DNA of 64,000 nucleotides. It comes from Alteribacter lacisalsi (GTDB lineage Bacteria; Bacillota; Bacilli; Bacillales; Salisediminibacteriaceae). The number at the start of each line of letters is the position of its first letter. The first letter of the stretch is position 1. Below the pieces are notes generated by a model. It worked only from the letters and a program-made list of their open reading frames with translations, ran no database searches and was not told the origin of the DNA. The stretch lies in NCBI RefSeq assembly GCF_003226345.1, contig NZ_PDOF01000001.1, positions 372,001-436,000 on the forward strand. The letters run 5' to 3'. This document shows positions 25,502 to 33,323 of this stretch, piece by piece. Made by a program: the position numbers and the translations under genes.

Positions 25502-26236
25502 GTGGGTGAAGCGATTATCATTATAGAACAGGATGAAGAGATTGTTAGAGTGCTGGATCATCACTTCAGCAAAGCGGGGTTCATAATCCATACGACTCCG
25601 GACGCTAAACAGGCTTTGAAAATGGTTGCAGCTGTCGAGCCGGCAGCGGTTATTACCGAGCTCGATCTGCCGGGATTCAGCGGTCTTGACCTTTGCCGGG
25701 AGCTTCGTTTCGGTATTGACAACTGGACACCTCTGATACTGATTTCAGAAAAAAACGAGGAGCTTGACGCTGTACTCGGTCTGGAACTCGGAGCAGATGA
25801 CTATGTAACAAAGCCTCTCAGAATAAAGGAATTGACGGCGCGCGTGAAATCAACAATTCGCAGAGGGAAAAAATGCTGCCAAACGGCTCAGACCGATGAC
25901 CGGGAAGCCGTCTCAAGGATTATAAATATCGGAGATTTGAAAATCGACCCGGATCATTTTCATGTTTTCAAAAACGGAGAACACGTGGATCTGACAAGGA
26001 AAGAGTTTGAGCTGCTTTTTTACCTGACAAAAAACAAAGGAAAAGCGCTCTCCCGGGAAAGACTGCTTGATGAGCTCTCGGTTGATGATGTGGACCTTGA
26101 TGTTCGGATAATCGATGTTTTTGTGAGCCGGCTCCGGCAGAAGATTGAATCAAACCGTAAGAATCCGATTTATATAAAGACGGTAAGAAATATCGGATAC
26201 ATGATGAACGATGTAAAAACACCTGTTCTATCCTAG
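25502..26236 (+). CDS. OmpR-family response regulator, PhoP-like
   Basis: 244 aa; GTG 25502 after AAAGGGGG. Receiver domain (1-120) with phosphoacceptor D55 in TELDLPGFSG, S82 and K104 (YVTKPL). The acidic pocket reads EQDEE instead of the usual DDE/D pair, so one Mg-binding Asp is replaced. Winged-helix domain about 140-238 (LTRKEFELLFYLTKNKGKALSRERLL). It lies 51 bp after phoU with no kinase gene adjacent. Location suggests a phosphate-responsive regulator, but PhoP proper may be elsewhere. Confidence 0.85.
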   Translation: MGEAIIIIEQDEEIVRVLDHHFSKAGFIIHTTPDAKQALKMVAAVEPAAVITELDLPGFSGLDLCRELRFGIDNWTPLILISEKNEELDAVLGLELGADDYVTKPLRIKELTARVKSTIRRGKKCCQTAQTDDREAVSRIINIGDLKIDPDHFHVFKNGEHVDLTRKEFELLFYLTKNKGKALSRERLLDELSVDDVDLDVRIIDVFVSRLRQKIESNRKNPIYIKTVRNIGYMMNDVKTPVLS

Positions 26237-26267
26237 AAATCAGCCTCAGGCTGGTTTCTTCTTTTTG
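26237..26267 (+). terminator. Terminator of the pst operon
   Basis: AATCAGCCT / AGGCTGGTT stem and TTTCTTCTTTTT tail directly after the stop codon. Confidence 0.7.
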
Positions 26268-26407
26268 ATTCGGCTTAAAACAACAATCTTTCCTAAAACA
26301 GCTTTTGATTTGACAATATCTTGACGAAACCAAGGTTTTCTTTACCCTGCCCGTATAAAACGATATACTACATAGAGTAATCAACATGAAAAGGAGGAAA
26401 ACCGTAC

Positions 26408-26767
26408 ATGAATTATACTGCAATGCTTCATACCCATACACTCGCCTGGTTCGTCATGCTGATCCTGTTTGCCGTAACCATTATTCTTCTGAGATCAGGA
26501 AAGGCAAAAGGCGGTAAAATTGTTCAGATGACACTTCGCCTGTTTTACATATTTGTACTTGTATCAGGCGGTACGCTTCTGATTATGAACCCTTACTGGG
26601 CTACAGTCGTGAAAGGTATTCTGGCTGTTCTGCTCATTTTTACGATGGAAAGAATCTCAACCGGGACCAAAAAAGGCACACTTCAAGGCTCACAGCCGAT
26701 GGTACTCTGGACGCAATTTGCGATCCTCTCCATTATCGTGATTTACTTCGGATACTTTGTAACGTAA
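26408..26767 (+). CDS. yisL: YisL family (DUF1516) membrane protein
   Basis: 119 aa with four hydrophobic segments; ATG after AAAGGAGG. The N-terminal HTHTLAWF motif and the internal KGTLQGSQPMVLW match YisL/UPF0344. Function unknown. Own terminator follows. Confidence 0.85.
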   Translation: MNYTAMLHTHTLAWFVMLILFAVTIILLRSGKAKGGKIVQMTLRLFYIFVLVSGGTLLIMNPYWATVVKGILAVLLIFTMERISTGTKKGTLQGSQPMVLWTQFAILSIIVIYFGYFVT

Positions 26768-26769
26768 AC

Positions 26770-26794
26770 AGGCCCCTCATTGGGGTCTTTTTTG
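26770..26794 (+). terminator. Terminator after yisL
   Basis: GGCCCC / GGGGTC stem with a TCATT loop and T6. Confidence 0.75.
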
Positions 26795-26980
26795 TTACCA
26801 TCAAACACCCGATTAAACTGATTATTCAAACAATAATTTCGTGTGACGAAAGAACTGTTCTCCCTCTTCTGAAAGTAAAAATCGGGTGACTTTTGCACTG
26901 ATCTTACCAGAAACAGTGAAAATGCCGTATCTGTTTCATCTTCCTTTCATAGTCTGGTTGAGGTGAAGGGAGGGATGAAC

Positions 26981-27130
26981 ATGATCTTTACGCTGTTCCG
27001 TTATACAGTATCCATTGAAAAACAGCCGTACACAGAACGTGATATTGAAAAGGAATGTGCCTATCAGCGCCGATGCAGACAAGTGGATCAGCAGCGGAAC
27101 CGGCAGGCAGAAATGTACCGGATTCTTTAA
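26981..27130 (+). CDS. Small protein, YrzI-like (49 aa)
   Basis: ATG 26981 with GGGAGGG 6 nt upstream. Begins MIFTLFRYTVSIEKQ, then TERDIEKE and a polar Arg/Gln-rich helix ending EMYRIL. The hydrophobic start, charged helix and size resemble the Bac_small_YrzI family of probable sporulation proteins. The match is from memory, so moderate confidence. No terminator follows directly. Confidence 0.55.
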   Translation: MIFTLFRYTVSIEKQPYTERDIEKECAYQRRCRQVDQQRNRQAEMYRIL

Positions 27131-27427
27131 AGTTGTGCAAATCAGACAATAACGATCGCGAAAAAAATAGTTATGGCCGAACTTCAGGCAAGTCAGACCA
27201 TTTCAAACCAAGGAGTGGAGAGCAATGACAGAAATATCTCAAGTAAAAAAGATCTGGCACCCAATTGGGGACGGCTCCGGGTAGTGAATTCAGACTATGT
27301 TTTCGACATCGTTCCTACTAAGCCTGCAGGTATATAAAGAAATTGTCGGACCTTGCGCGAAATCTCAAAAAGTATTACTCTGTTAAGTAGAGACTTTTTA
27401 CGATAAGCAGCGGAGGGAAGTGCGGGC
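27131..27427 (+). other. Intergenic stretch with a 19-codon reading frame
   Basis: No gene of normal size. An ATG at 27225 with AAGGAGTGGAGA upstream opens a 19-codon frame (MTEISQVKKIWHPIGDGSG) ending at TAG 27284. A neighbouring phase continues with protein-like VVNSDYVFDIVPTKPAGI up to about 27337. This looks like the frameshifted beginning of a lost gene, or a short peptide. Nothing else is recognisable. Confidence 0.3.
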
Positions 27428-28252
27428 ATGAGTGTAGAGAAGCTTTATATTTTTGATTTGGATGGCACGTTATATGAAGGAACGGATCATTTTGATTATT
27501 ATGCAAAAAGACTGGCACTGGATGTAAAAGAGGACAATCTCGAATCTTTCTGGCGTGATTATGAGAAATCCAAAAACGCTGACCACATCCTTGCGATTGG
27601 TAAAGCTTATGACGTGGCAGAGGATGCTGTTCTGACGGTTGATCCAATGACGCTTCGTGTCGTTGAAGCACACAATTGGGACGGATCGGCCTGGACTTCT
27701 GAAAAGGTTGAGCAGGTGTACGATCGGGACATTGAATTTGATTTCGAGAAAATTGTGGCCATTGGGGACGGCTGGTGGCTCCCGTTTGCCTGTGCAAAGC
27801 ACTATGGCGTAGAAAACTGCTATAAACGCTATGTGGAAACGAAAGAATACATGGTAACCGATGAATTTCAGCTCGATCCGATTCCAGGCCTTCGCGACTT
27901 TCTTCTCCGCCTTAAAGATCAGACGGAAATCGTGCTCATGACCAACAGTGATGCGGATGACGTGGGCCGTCTGTTTAAAGAGCTTGATCTTGAAGGTGTA
28001 TTCCCGAAAGTGATTACATCAGCGAAAAAACCGAGCCTGACAGATCACTATTTTAATGAACTGAAAAACGAGTATAATGTGGCACCGTCTGACGTAGTTT
28101 CGGTTGGTGATAACTTTATCAACGAAATAGCACCTGCCCTTCTTCAGGAAATGAAAGCCGTATACATTTCCGCACACGGAAACCCGGTAGATCACAACAA
28201 CCTTGTTCAAGTGAACCGGATTACTGACTGGGTGGAAAACTTTAAATTTTAA
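27428..28252 (+). CDS. HAD family hydrolase
   Basis: 274 aa cytosolic phosphatase-like protein. Motif I FDLDGTLY with D10 nucleophile and D12; motif II LMTNSD (about 181-186); motif III Lys in SAKKPS (about 200); motif IV SVGDNFINEI (about 219-228). A cap domain of about 130 residues sits between motifs I and II. Substrate not predictable. AGGGAAG precedes the ATG. Confidence 0.88.
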   Translation: MSVEKLYIFDLDGTLYEGTDHFDYYAKRLALDVKEDNLESFWRDYEKSKNADHILAIGKAYDVAEDAVLTVDPMTLRVVEAHNWDGSAWTSEKVEQVYDRDIEFDFEKIVAIGDGWWLPFACAKHYGVENCYKRYVETKEYMVTDEFQLDPIPGLRDFLLRLKDQTEIVLMTNSDADDVGRLFKELDLEGVFPKVITSAKKPSLTDHYFNELKNEYNVAPSDVVSVGDNFINEIAPALLQEMKAVYISAHGNPVDHNNLVQVNRITDWVENFKF

Positions 28253-28261
28253 CCGTTTAAA

Positions 28262-28301
28262 TGAGACCGTCCTCTGCAAAAGCTGCAGAAGGCGGTTTTT
28301 C
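28262..28301 (+). terminator. Terminator after the HAD gene
   Basis: ACCGTCCTCTGCA / TGCAGAAGGCGGT imperfect stem followed by T5. The next 175 bp (to 28476) hold no feature beyond a duplicated AGCTGCGG octamer. Confidence 0.65.
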
Positions 28302-28476
28302 TGAAGGGTGTGTTTTTACAGATTGTTGCTATAGACTACTTTATTATGGTGCGAAACGCGGTAACTACATTGGGATTAGCAAAGAGCTTAACATCATGAG
28401 TTAGCTGCGGTCTGCTTCGACACAGTCAGCTGCGGAGGATAAGTAATCACAAATTTTCCCTACCAATGTGCGCTGC

Positions 28477-28517
28477 AAAAAACTCCCCGCACACATTGGC
28501 AGGGAGTTTTTCAGTCT
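28477..28517 (-). terminator. Terminator after ald
   Basis: On the minus strand, AACTCCCTGC / GCGGGGAGTT stem followed by a T-run, just past the ald stop. Confidence 0.75.
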
Positions 28518-28520
28518 TGT

Positions 28521-29636
28521 TTATTTCAATGCGGCAGAGACAGTATGGTAGTCGTAGTTGAGGTCGCGTGCGACTGCTTCATAGGTTACATACCCGCCAG
28601 CAGTGTTTACACCGCTCTCAAGAGCTGGGTTATCAGCGATCGCTTTATGAATGCCTTTGTTGGCAATCTGCACAGCATAAGGTACAGTCACATTTGTAAG
28701 TGCGATCGTGGACGTACGCGGTACGGCACCAGGCATGTTTGCTACTGCATAGTGAAGAACGCCGTGCTTGGTGTACGTAGGCTCATCGTGAGTGGTAATC
28801 CGGTCGATGGTTTCGAAAATACCACCCTGATCGATGGCTACATCTACAATTACCGACCCGGGCAGCATGTCCTTGATCATATCTTCTGTCACGAGTCGAG
28901 GTGCTTTGGCTCCTTTAATGAGAACAGCTCCAATGACGAGGTCTGATTCTTTCACGGCGTTGGCAAGTGTAACCGGATTGCTCATGAGAGTATTAATTTC
29001 TGTTCCGAAAATATCATCAAGCTGGCGGAGACGCTCAGGACTGAGATCGATGATCGTTACGTCTGCTCCGAGCCCCATGGCAATTTTCGCTGCATTTGTA
29101 CCAACCACACCGCCGCCAATGACGGTTACTTTTCCGCGTTTTACACCGGGAACACCAGATAACAGAACGCCGCTTCCGCCTTTTGGTTTTTCAAGGAACT
29201 GCGCGCCAATCTGTGCTGCCATCCGGCCGGCCACTTCACTCATAGGAGTAAGAAGCGGGAGGGCACCGTTTACTTCCACTGTTTCATAAGCAACTGCGGT
29301 TACTTTATTTTCGGTGAGTGCTCTCGCAAGTTCAGGCACTGCAGCCAGGTGGAGATATGTAAAGAGGATTAATCCTTCCCGAAAATACCCGTACTCTGAT
29401 TCGAGTGGTTCTTTTACTTTCATCACCATATCAGCCCGTCCCCAGATATCGGCAGGATCGTGCAGAATGGTTGCGCCGGCTTCAGCATAGTCAGCGCTTG
29501 TGAAACCGCTTCCAATTCCTGCGTCATGTTCGACTAAAATGTCGTGCCCTTCCTGTTTAAGAATAAGGACTCCGGCAGGCGTCAGCGCAACGCGGTTTTC
29601 ATTGTTTTTAATTTCACGTGGTACCCCGATCTTCAT
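28521..29636 (-). CDS. ald: Alanine dehydrogenase
   Basis: NAD-dependent L-alanine to pyruvate and ammonium; needed for alanine use and normal sporulation in B. subtilis. 371 aa, normal length. Begins [20 protein letters not shown]. Rossmann motif [22 protein letters not shown] (about 170-191). Substrate residues include K74 (VMKVKEP) and H96 (YLHLAA). The [11 protein letters not shown] signature lies near 299-309. AAGGAGG precedes the ATG. Confidence 0.97.
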   Translation of the reverse strand: MKIGVPREIKNNENRVALTPAGVLILKQEGHDILVEHDAGIGSGFTSADYAEAGATILHDPADIWGRADMVMKVKEPLESEYGYFREGLILFTYLHLAAVPELARALTENKVTAVAYETVEVNGALPLLTPMSEVAGRMAAQIGAQFLEKPKGGSGVLLSGVPGVKRGKVTVIGGGVVGTNAAKIAMGLGADVTIIDLSPERLRQLDDIFGTEINTLMSNPVTLANAVKESDLVIGAVLIKGAKAPRLVTEDMIKDMLPGSVIVDVAIDQGGIFETIDRITTHDEPTYTKHGVLHYAVANMPGAVPRTSTIALTNVTVPYAVQIANKGIHKAIADNPALESGVNTAGGYVTYEAVARDLNYDYHTVSAALK

Positions 29637-29766
29637 GATAAAACCTCCTTATGTATTCCCAGTCTGACTGGTTGTGCTTACCAACTTCAATTTTAACGAA
29701 ACTGTCACATGAGTACCACTCTTTTTTTCAGGCAAAAAAAAGAAAAAAGATTCCGTCTTTTGCCAT

Positions 29767-30033
29767 GGCTCTGTTAAAGTCTGTTGTTAATTTCCTCTCA
29801 CCGCGCTCCCTTTCCGCGGGCACCGCTTCAGCCTCCTCGTGAAAAACAAACGTGCTTCTTCCTCTGCAAGGTAAGCTTCGAAGCGTCTGCGTCGAAGCAA
29901 CTCGAAGCATATTCGTGAAGAAACCGCTCGTTCCTGCGGGGTCTTCACGAATATGCTGTTCCCGCAGGAGTGTCGCGCGCTCGCTTCAATAAACAACAAC
30001 AGAAAAATATCAACATTATGCTTTAACAGAGCC
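29767..30033. repeat. Interspersed repeat with GGCTCTGTTAAAG termini
   Basis: 267-bp element bounded by perfect 13-bp inverted termini GGCTCTGTTAAAG / CTTTAACAGAGCC. The interior carries the GC-rich block CGCGCTCCCTTTCCGCGGGC...CAGCCTCCTCG and CCGCAGGAGTGTCGCGCGCTC, plus a private central insert with AAGCTTCGAAGC-type palindromes. A second full copy lies at 56056-56239. No transposase; MITE- or REP-like. Confidence 0.75.
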
Positions 30034-30044
30034 TTTGCAATAGT

Positions 30045-30073
30045 AAAGGACTGCTGTAGGAAGCAGCCCTTCT
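30045..30073 (-). terminator. Probable terminator after the KTSC gene
   Basis: Minus-strand stem GGGCTGCT / AGCAGTCC with a TTCCTAC loop, four bp past the stop codon; T-run short (CTTTACT). Confidence 0.5.
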
Positions 30074-30076
30074 TTA

Positions 30077-30304
30077 TTATGACGGTTCTTTAATTATTTT
30101 ACTCGGATAGGCCGGTTTGATTTTATCTTCAAGGTATTCGCTGTACCTTCCCGAACTCTGAAAGGCGACATAGTCTTCTTTTCTCATTTCATAATAAATG
30201 ATGTAGCTGCCGTCCTGGAATTTTACATGAAAGTGTTTGTTAATTTCATCGTATGCGACAGATTTGATTTTTTCTTCGTGAATCTCAGTAAATTCCATTT
30301 CCAT
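30077..30304 (-). CDS. KTSC domain protein
   Basis: 75 aa from ATG 30304 (AGGGAGTGG 8 nt upstream); an in-frame ATG at 30337 lacks a site. IKSVAYDEINKHFHVKFQDG, YIIYYEM and SSGRYSEYLEDKI follow the KTSC pattern (SxxGYD...L.V.F..G..Y.Y..V....SKGxYFN). KTSC domains are often fused to or linked with lysyl-tRNA synthetase-like proteins; the function of the stand-alone form is unknown. Confidence 0.7.
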   Translation of the reverse strand: MEMEFTEIHEEKIKSVAYDEINKHFHVKFQDGSYIIYYEMRKEDYVAFQSSGRYSEYLEDKIKPAYPSKIIKEPS

Positions 30305-30449
30305 AGTCTGTCCACTCCCTTTTTTTATGAATGGCAAATTCCTCTATGTAAACAGTTTACCCTGGATTTCGAAAAGAAAACGGACACAAAAAATCAGAAA
30401 GTTCAGAAATATATAGGGACTGAGTAAACGATGTTAGACCTATTGCTTC

Positions 30450-30477
30450 TTGACTTGACTGAACTTTACAATAATAT
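30450..30477 (+). promoter_or_regulatory. Promoter of the riboswitch-EAL transcript
   Basis: TTGACT (30450-30455) and TAATAT (30472-30477) spaced 16 bp, placing the transcript start about 10 bp before the aptamer. Confidence 0.55.
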
Positions 30478-30486
30478 AAATAGATA

Positions 30487-30553
30487 AGGGAGCGACGAAT
30501 GGTTACCTTTATGTGGGCACTTGGGTAACCTGGAGCTTGTAGTGCAACCGACC
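30487..30553 (+). ncRNA. c-di-GMP-II riboswitch aptamer
   Basis: Contains GGGCACTTG (30515-30523) and TAGTGCAACCGACC (30540-30553), the conserved core of class II cyclic di-GMP riboswitches. GGTTACC (30501-30507) pairs with GGTAACC (30524-30530), and loop bases GCACT (30517-30521) pair with AGTGC (30541-30545) to form the expected pseudoknot. The 3' conserved strand also forms the left arm of the terminator that follows, so ligand binding should prevent termination (ON switch). It controls a c-di-GMP phosphodiesterase, giving negative feedback (inference). Confidence 0.9.
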
Positions 30554-30582
30554 TTCTGCTGTTTATTAAGGTTGGTTTTTTG
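30545..30582 (+). terminator. Riboswitch-controlled terminator
   Basis: AACCGACCTT (30546-30555) pairs with AAGGTTGGTT (30568-30577), followed by T-run to 30581. The left arm overlaps the CAACCGACC aptamer strand, so aptamer folding and terminator are mutually exclusive. Confidence 0.88.
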
Positions 30583-30610
30583 ATGCAATTTTCCGGAAGG
30601 AGTCCTACAT

Positions 30611-32221
30611 ATGTTTCGTACCTTTGAGGATCCGAACAAACAGAATTTTGCTTATTTTATTGAACGGCTTAATCAGACGCTGGATGAGCAGACCCTTTTT
30701 CTGCTTACAGACGTGACCCATGCTGTGCTGTTTGCAAGCCCCTCCTTTTACAGGTATACCGGTTTTCATGCCCATCAGATTGAGGGGAGCGACTACCGGC
30801 CGTTTGAGATGGGGGGAAGTCTTAACAGGGAAACGGAGCTTGAACGGAGTGCCTGTCTCCTTTCTGCAGAAGGAATTATGAAGCAGTTTACGTGTACGCG
30901 TATTCCAATGATTAAAGATTATTCAGATGAGGATGAATACAGCTTTCTTGTCTATACACCTGCAGAACCCGAAGGAGAATACATATCTCCAAATCCGTCC
31001 TGGATGGACAGGGATATGAAGCTGCCAAATGAGAAAGCCTTTCGATACGTTACGGAAAATAACCGCTCTAATAAAAGCGGTGTTCTTTGTCTTACAATCG
31101 TAAATGACAGACAGGAACGGGAGTCGGGGTATAAGGAAAGGATTCGGTGCGTGGCAGATGAACTGAGAGGCCTTCAGAGTGGGATGGTGAGTGCCTACTA
31201 CCCGGCAGATTCCATGTTCGCTTTGCTGTGTGAGGGTTCCCTTACCGGCGAGGAAAGAAAGGACCTGCAGTGGAAAGCTGAAAAAGCATGCAGGAGAAGC
31301 CGGCTTCAATTTCATGCTGCCTGGCAGCCGGCTCAGTTCAAAAGAGATACATTTGAAGAGTACATGAACCGTCTGTATGAATCGCGCCTTTATTCGGGAG
31401 CCGGGACTGGGGATAACGATCGCAAGCAACTGATTGAAAATCGTTTTGAAAAGGCGCTTGAGAGGGAAAGACTATCCCTTGTTTATCAGCCGCAGGTTAA
31501 CCTTCATGACAGGTCGGTCTCAGGCGCTGAAGCTTTGCTGAGGTGGGAGGATGAGGTTCTCGGGGCGGTTTCTCCAAGAGAATTCATTCCTGTAGCCGAA
31601 GCAAGCCGGATGATTATCCCTGCAGGTTACTGGGTTTTGAAAGAAGCGTGCAGGCAGGCAGCAGTATGGAGGGAAAGCGGCCTTCACATCCGGATGAGTG
31701 TAAATCTGTCTCCGGTTCAGTGTGAAGATGAAGATTTTGCTTCGAAAGTGAAAAAGATTGTTGCGCAAAGCGGCATCGCTCCGGACATGCTGACTCTTGA
31801 AATTACGGAAAATCAGCTCCTTTATCATCTTCCGGAAGCACGGGTCATGCTGAGGGAACTGAAGGCTTACGGAATCAACATCTCAATAGATGATTTTGGA
31901 ACCGGCTATTCCTCCTTCAGCTATCTGAAGCATTTTCCGGTTGATACTGTGAAGATAGATCAGTCTTTCATTCGTGATATGGGCAGGAAAGAAGATAAAA
32001 GTGACGAGAAAATCGTGACCACCATTATTAATCTGGCAAGAAACATGAATATGAAAGTGGTGGCAGAAGGGGTGGAAAAAGGAGAAACCCTTGATTTCCT
32101 GTCGGAAAACCAGTGTGATGAGATTCAGGGATTCCTATATTGCCGGCCTTTATCATCGGAAGAAGTCATTCCTTTCCTTCAGGCAGATGCAGCAGGAAAT
32201 CAGCTTTTCCTGGATAAATAG
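30611..32221 (+). CDS. PAS-degenerate GGDEF-EAL c-di-GMP phosphodiesterase
   Basis: 536 aa, no membrane segment. PAS-like domain about 20-120. Degenerate GGDEF domain about 130-255: it begins DRDMKLPNEKAF but has YPADSMFALL where GGDEF should be. EAL domain about 275-525 with the full catalytic set: E307 (AEALLRW), N365 (VNLSPVQ), E397, D427-D428 (IDDFGTGYSS), K448 (TVKIDQSF), E486 (VVAEGVE), Q506 (EIQGFLY). It should hydrolyse c-di-GMP to pGpG. Expression is governed by a c-di-GMP-II riboswitch 30 bp upstream. GGAAGGAG precedes the ATG. Confidence 0.93.
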   Translation: MFRTFEDPNKQNFAYFIERLNQTLDEQTLFLLTDVTHAVLFASPSFYRYTGFHAHQIEGSDYRPFEMGGSLNRETELERSACLLSAEGIMKQFTCTRIPMIKDYSDEDEYSFLVYTPAEPEGEYISPNPSWMDRDMKLPNEKAFRYVTENNRSNKSGVLCLTIVNDRQERESGYKERIRCVADELRGLQSGMVSAYYPADSMFALLCEGSLTGEERKDLQWKAEKACRRSRLQFHAAWQPAQFKRDTFEEYMNRLYESRLYSGAGTGDNDRKQLIENRFEKALERERLSLVYQPQVNLHDRSVSGAEALLRWEDEVLGAVSPREFIPVAEASRMIIPAGYWVLKEACRQAAVWRESGLHIRMSVNLSPVQCEDEDFASKVKKIVAQSGIAPDMLTLEITENQLLYHLPEARVMLRELKAYGINISIDDFGTGYSSFSYLKHFPVDTVKIDQSFIRDMGRKEDKSDEKIVTTIINLARNMNMKVVAEGVEKGETLDFLSENQCDEIQGFLYCRPLSSEEVIPFLQADAAGNQLFLDK

Positions 32222-32316
32222 CGTTTGTGGATATTTTACAAAATCGTGAACCTCCTGTACGGATGCAGGACGATCGTTTATGATAGATCCATATGGTAAA
32301 ATAGGAGCGATCGATC

Positions 32317-32748
32317 TTGAAAACGACAACGGAGAAAGCAGTCGAATATGCGATGTTCGCAGCATGGGCCATAGCTGTCACAGCGACGATGGGATCCCTG
32401 TATTTTTCGGAAATCAGAATGTTTATCCCGTGTGAGCTGTGCTGGGTGCAGAGAATCTTTATGTATCCGCTGGCCGTTACCCTCGCCATTGCTACAGTGA
32501 AAAAAGATGCCCGTCAGGCGGTATACACACTGCCGATCAGTGTTATTGGCGCCCTTTTCTCGCTATATCATTATCTTATTCAGAAGGTTCCTGCGCTGTC
32601 TGAGGCATCGGATGTCTGTGGGATCATTCCGTGCAATCATCAGTATATAAATTATGCCGGCTTTATCACGATTCCGTTTCTTGCCTTTACCGCGTTTTCA
32701 ATGATCTCCATCCTCATGATTTATGTGATCATGAAAACGAAGGAGTGA
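32317..32748 (+). CDS. bdbC: Disulfide bond formation protein BdbC (DsbB-like)
   Basis: Quinone-linked membrane oxidase that reoxidises an extracytoplasmic thiol oxidase. 143 aa; TTG start with AGGAG 9 nt upstream. Four membrane segments. The CxxC pair is in IPCELCWVQRIFMYP (about 38-52) and the second Cys pair in DVCGIIPCNHQYINYAGF (about 99-116), the BdbC signature. Followed after 4 bp by a membrane-anchored thioredoxin-like gene. Confidence 0.93.
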   Translation: MKTTTEKAVEYAMFAAWAIAVTATMGSLYFSEIRMFIPCELCWVQRIFMYPLAVTLAIATVKKDARQAVYTLPISVIGALFSLYHYLIQKVPALSEASDVCGIIPCNHQYINYAGFITIPFLAFTAFSMISILMIYVIMKTKE

Positions 32749-32752
32749 CATC

Positions 32753-33232
32753 ATGAAGAAAATAATCATATTCGGGCTTGTGCTTGCCGTTATTTTTGCC
32801 GCACTGGCTTTTGTAACTTCCCAGCAGAACCAGCAGCAGTCTGAAGGGAACCCGTACGGGAAAGACCGGCTTAAGCCGGAAACGATTGATACACTGGATG
32901 ATCCACTGTATGAAAACATCATTCTTCCGGATGAAGTGGATGTGAAAAAAGATGCTGGCGAGGATTTCACCGTTTATTTCTTCAGCCCTGCCTGTCAGAT
33001 CTGTAATGAGGTGACACCATTCCTCGTACCGGCTGCGGAGGATGAAGGGGTAGATCTTCATATGCTGAATCTTCTTGAATACGAACCTGATGTATGGGAT
33101 AACCACGAGATTACAGGTACACCGACCGTTGTTCATTACGAAAACGGTGAAGAGGAAGCCCGAATTGAAGGCGGAGCAGATGAAGAAACGTACCGTCAAT
33201 TCTTTAATGAAGTCGTTCTGGAAGATAATTAA
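32753..33232 (+). CDS. Membrane-anchored thioredoxin-like protein
   Basis: 159 aa. N-terminal signal anchor (about 3-21), acidic linker, then a thioredoxin fold (about 55-155) with active site SPACQICNEVTP (CxxC about 80-83) and cis-Pro loop TGTPTVVHY (about 121-129). Probable redox partner of the adjacent BdbC, acting outside the membrane. Shorter than BdbD and lacking the DsbA helical insert, so the call stays generic. Confidence 0.85.
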   Translation: MKKIIIFGLVLAVIFAALAFVTSQQNQQQSEGNPYGKDRLKPETIDTLDDPLYENIILPDEVDVKKDAGEDFTVYFFSPACQICNEVTPFLVPAAEDEGVDLHMLNLLEYEPDVWDNHEITGTPTVVHYENGEEEARIEGGADEETYRQFFNEVVLEDN

Positions 33233-33283
33233 CAGCTATTCGCATGCTGCAGCTTTTGCAGAGTATATCAGACCAGTTAAAAC

Positions 33284-33323
33284 CAAAGAGGTGATCCGGA
33301 CATTGAACCGGACCACCTTTTTT
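33284..33323 (+). terminator. Terminator of the bdbC operon
   Basis: AAAGAGGTG-CCGG / CCGG-CCACCTTTTTTT hairpin between convergent genes. Confidence 0.75.

Noticed and set aside
29728-29999. Short minus-strand frames inside the repeat
   Set aside because: They are Arg/Cys-rich translations of the interspersed repeat and lack ribosome binding sites.
30487-30553. c-di-GMP-I (GEMM) aptamer
   Set aside because: The GEMM core (CACGCACAGGGCAAACC and its GAAA-tetraloop receptor) is absent; the conserved blocks match class II.
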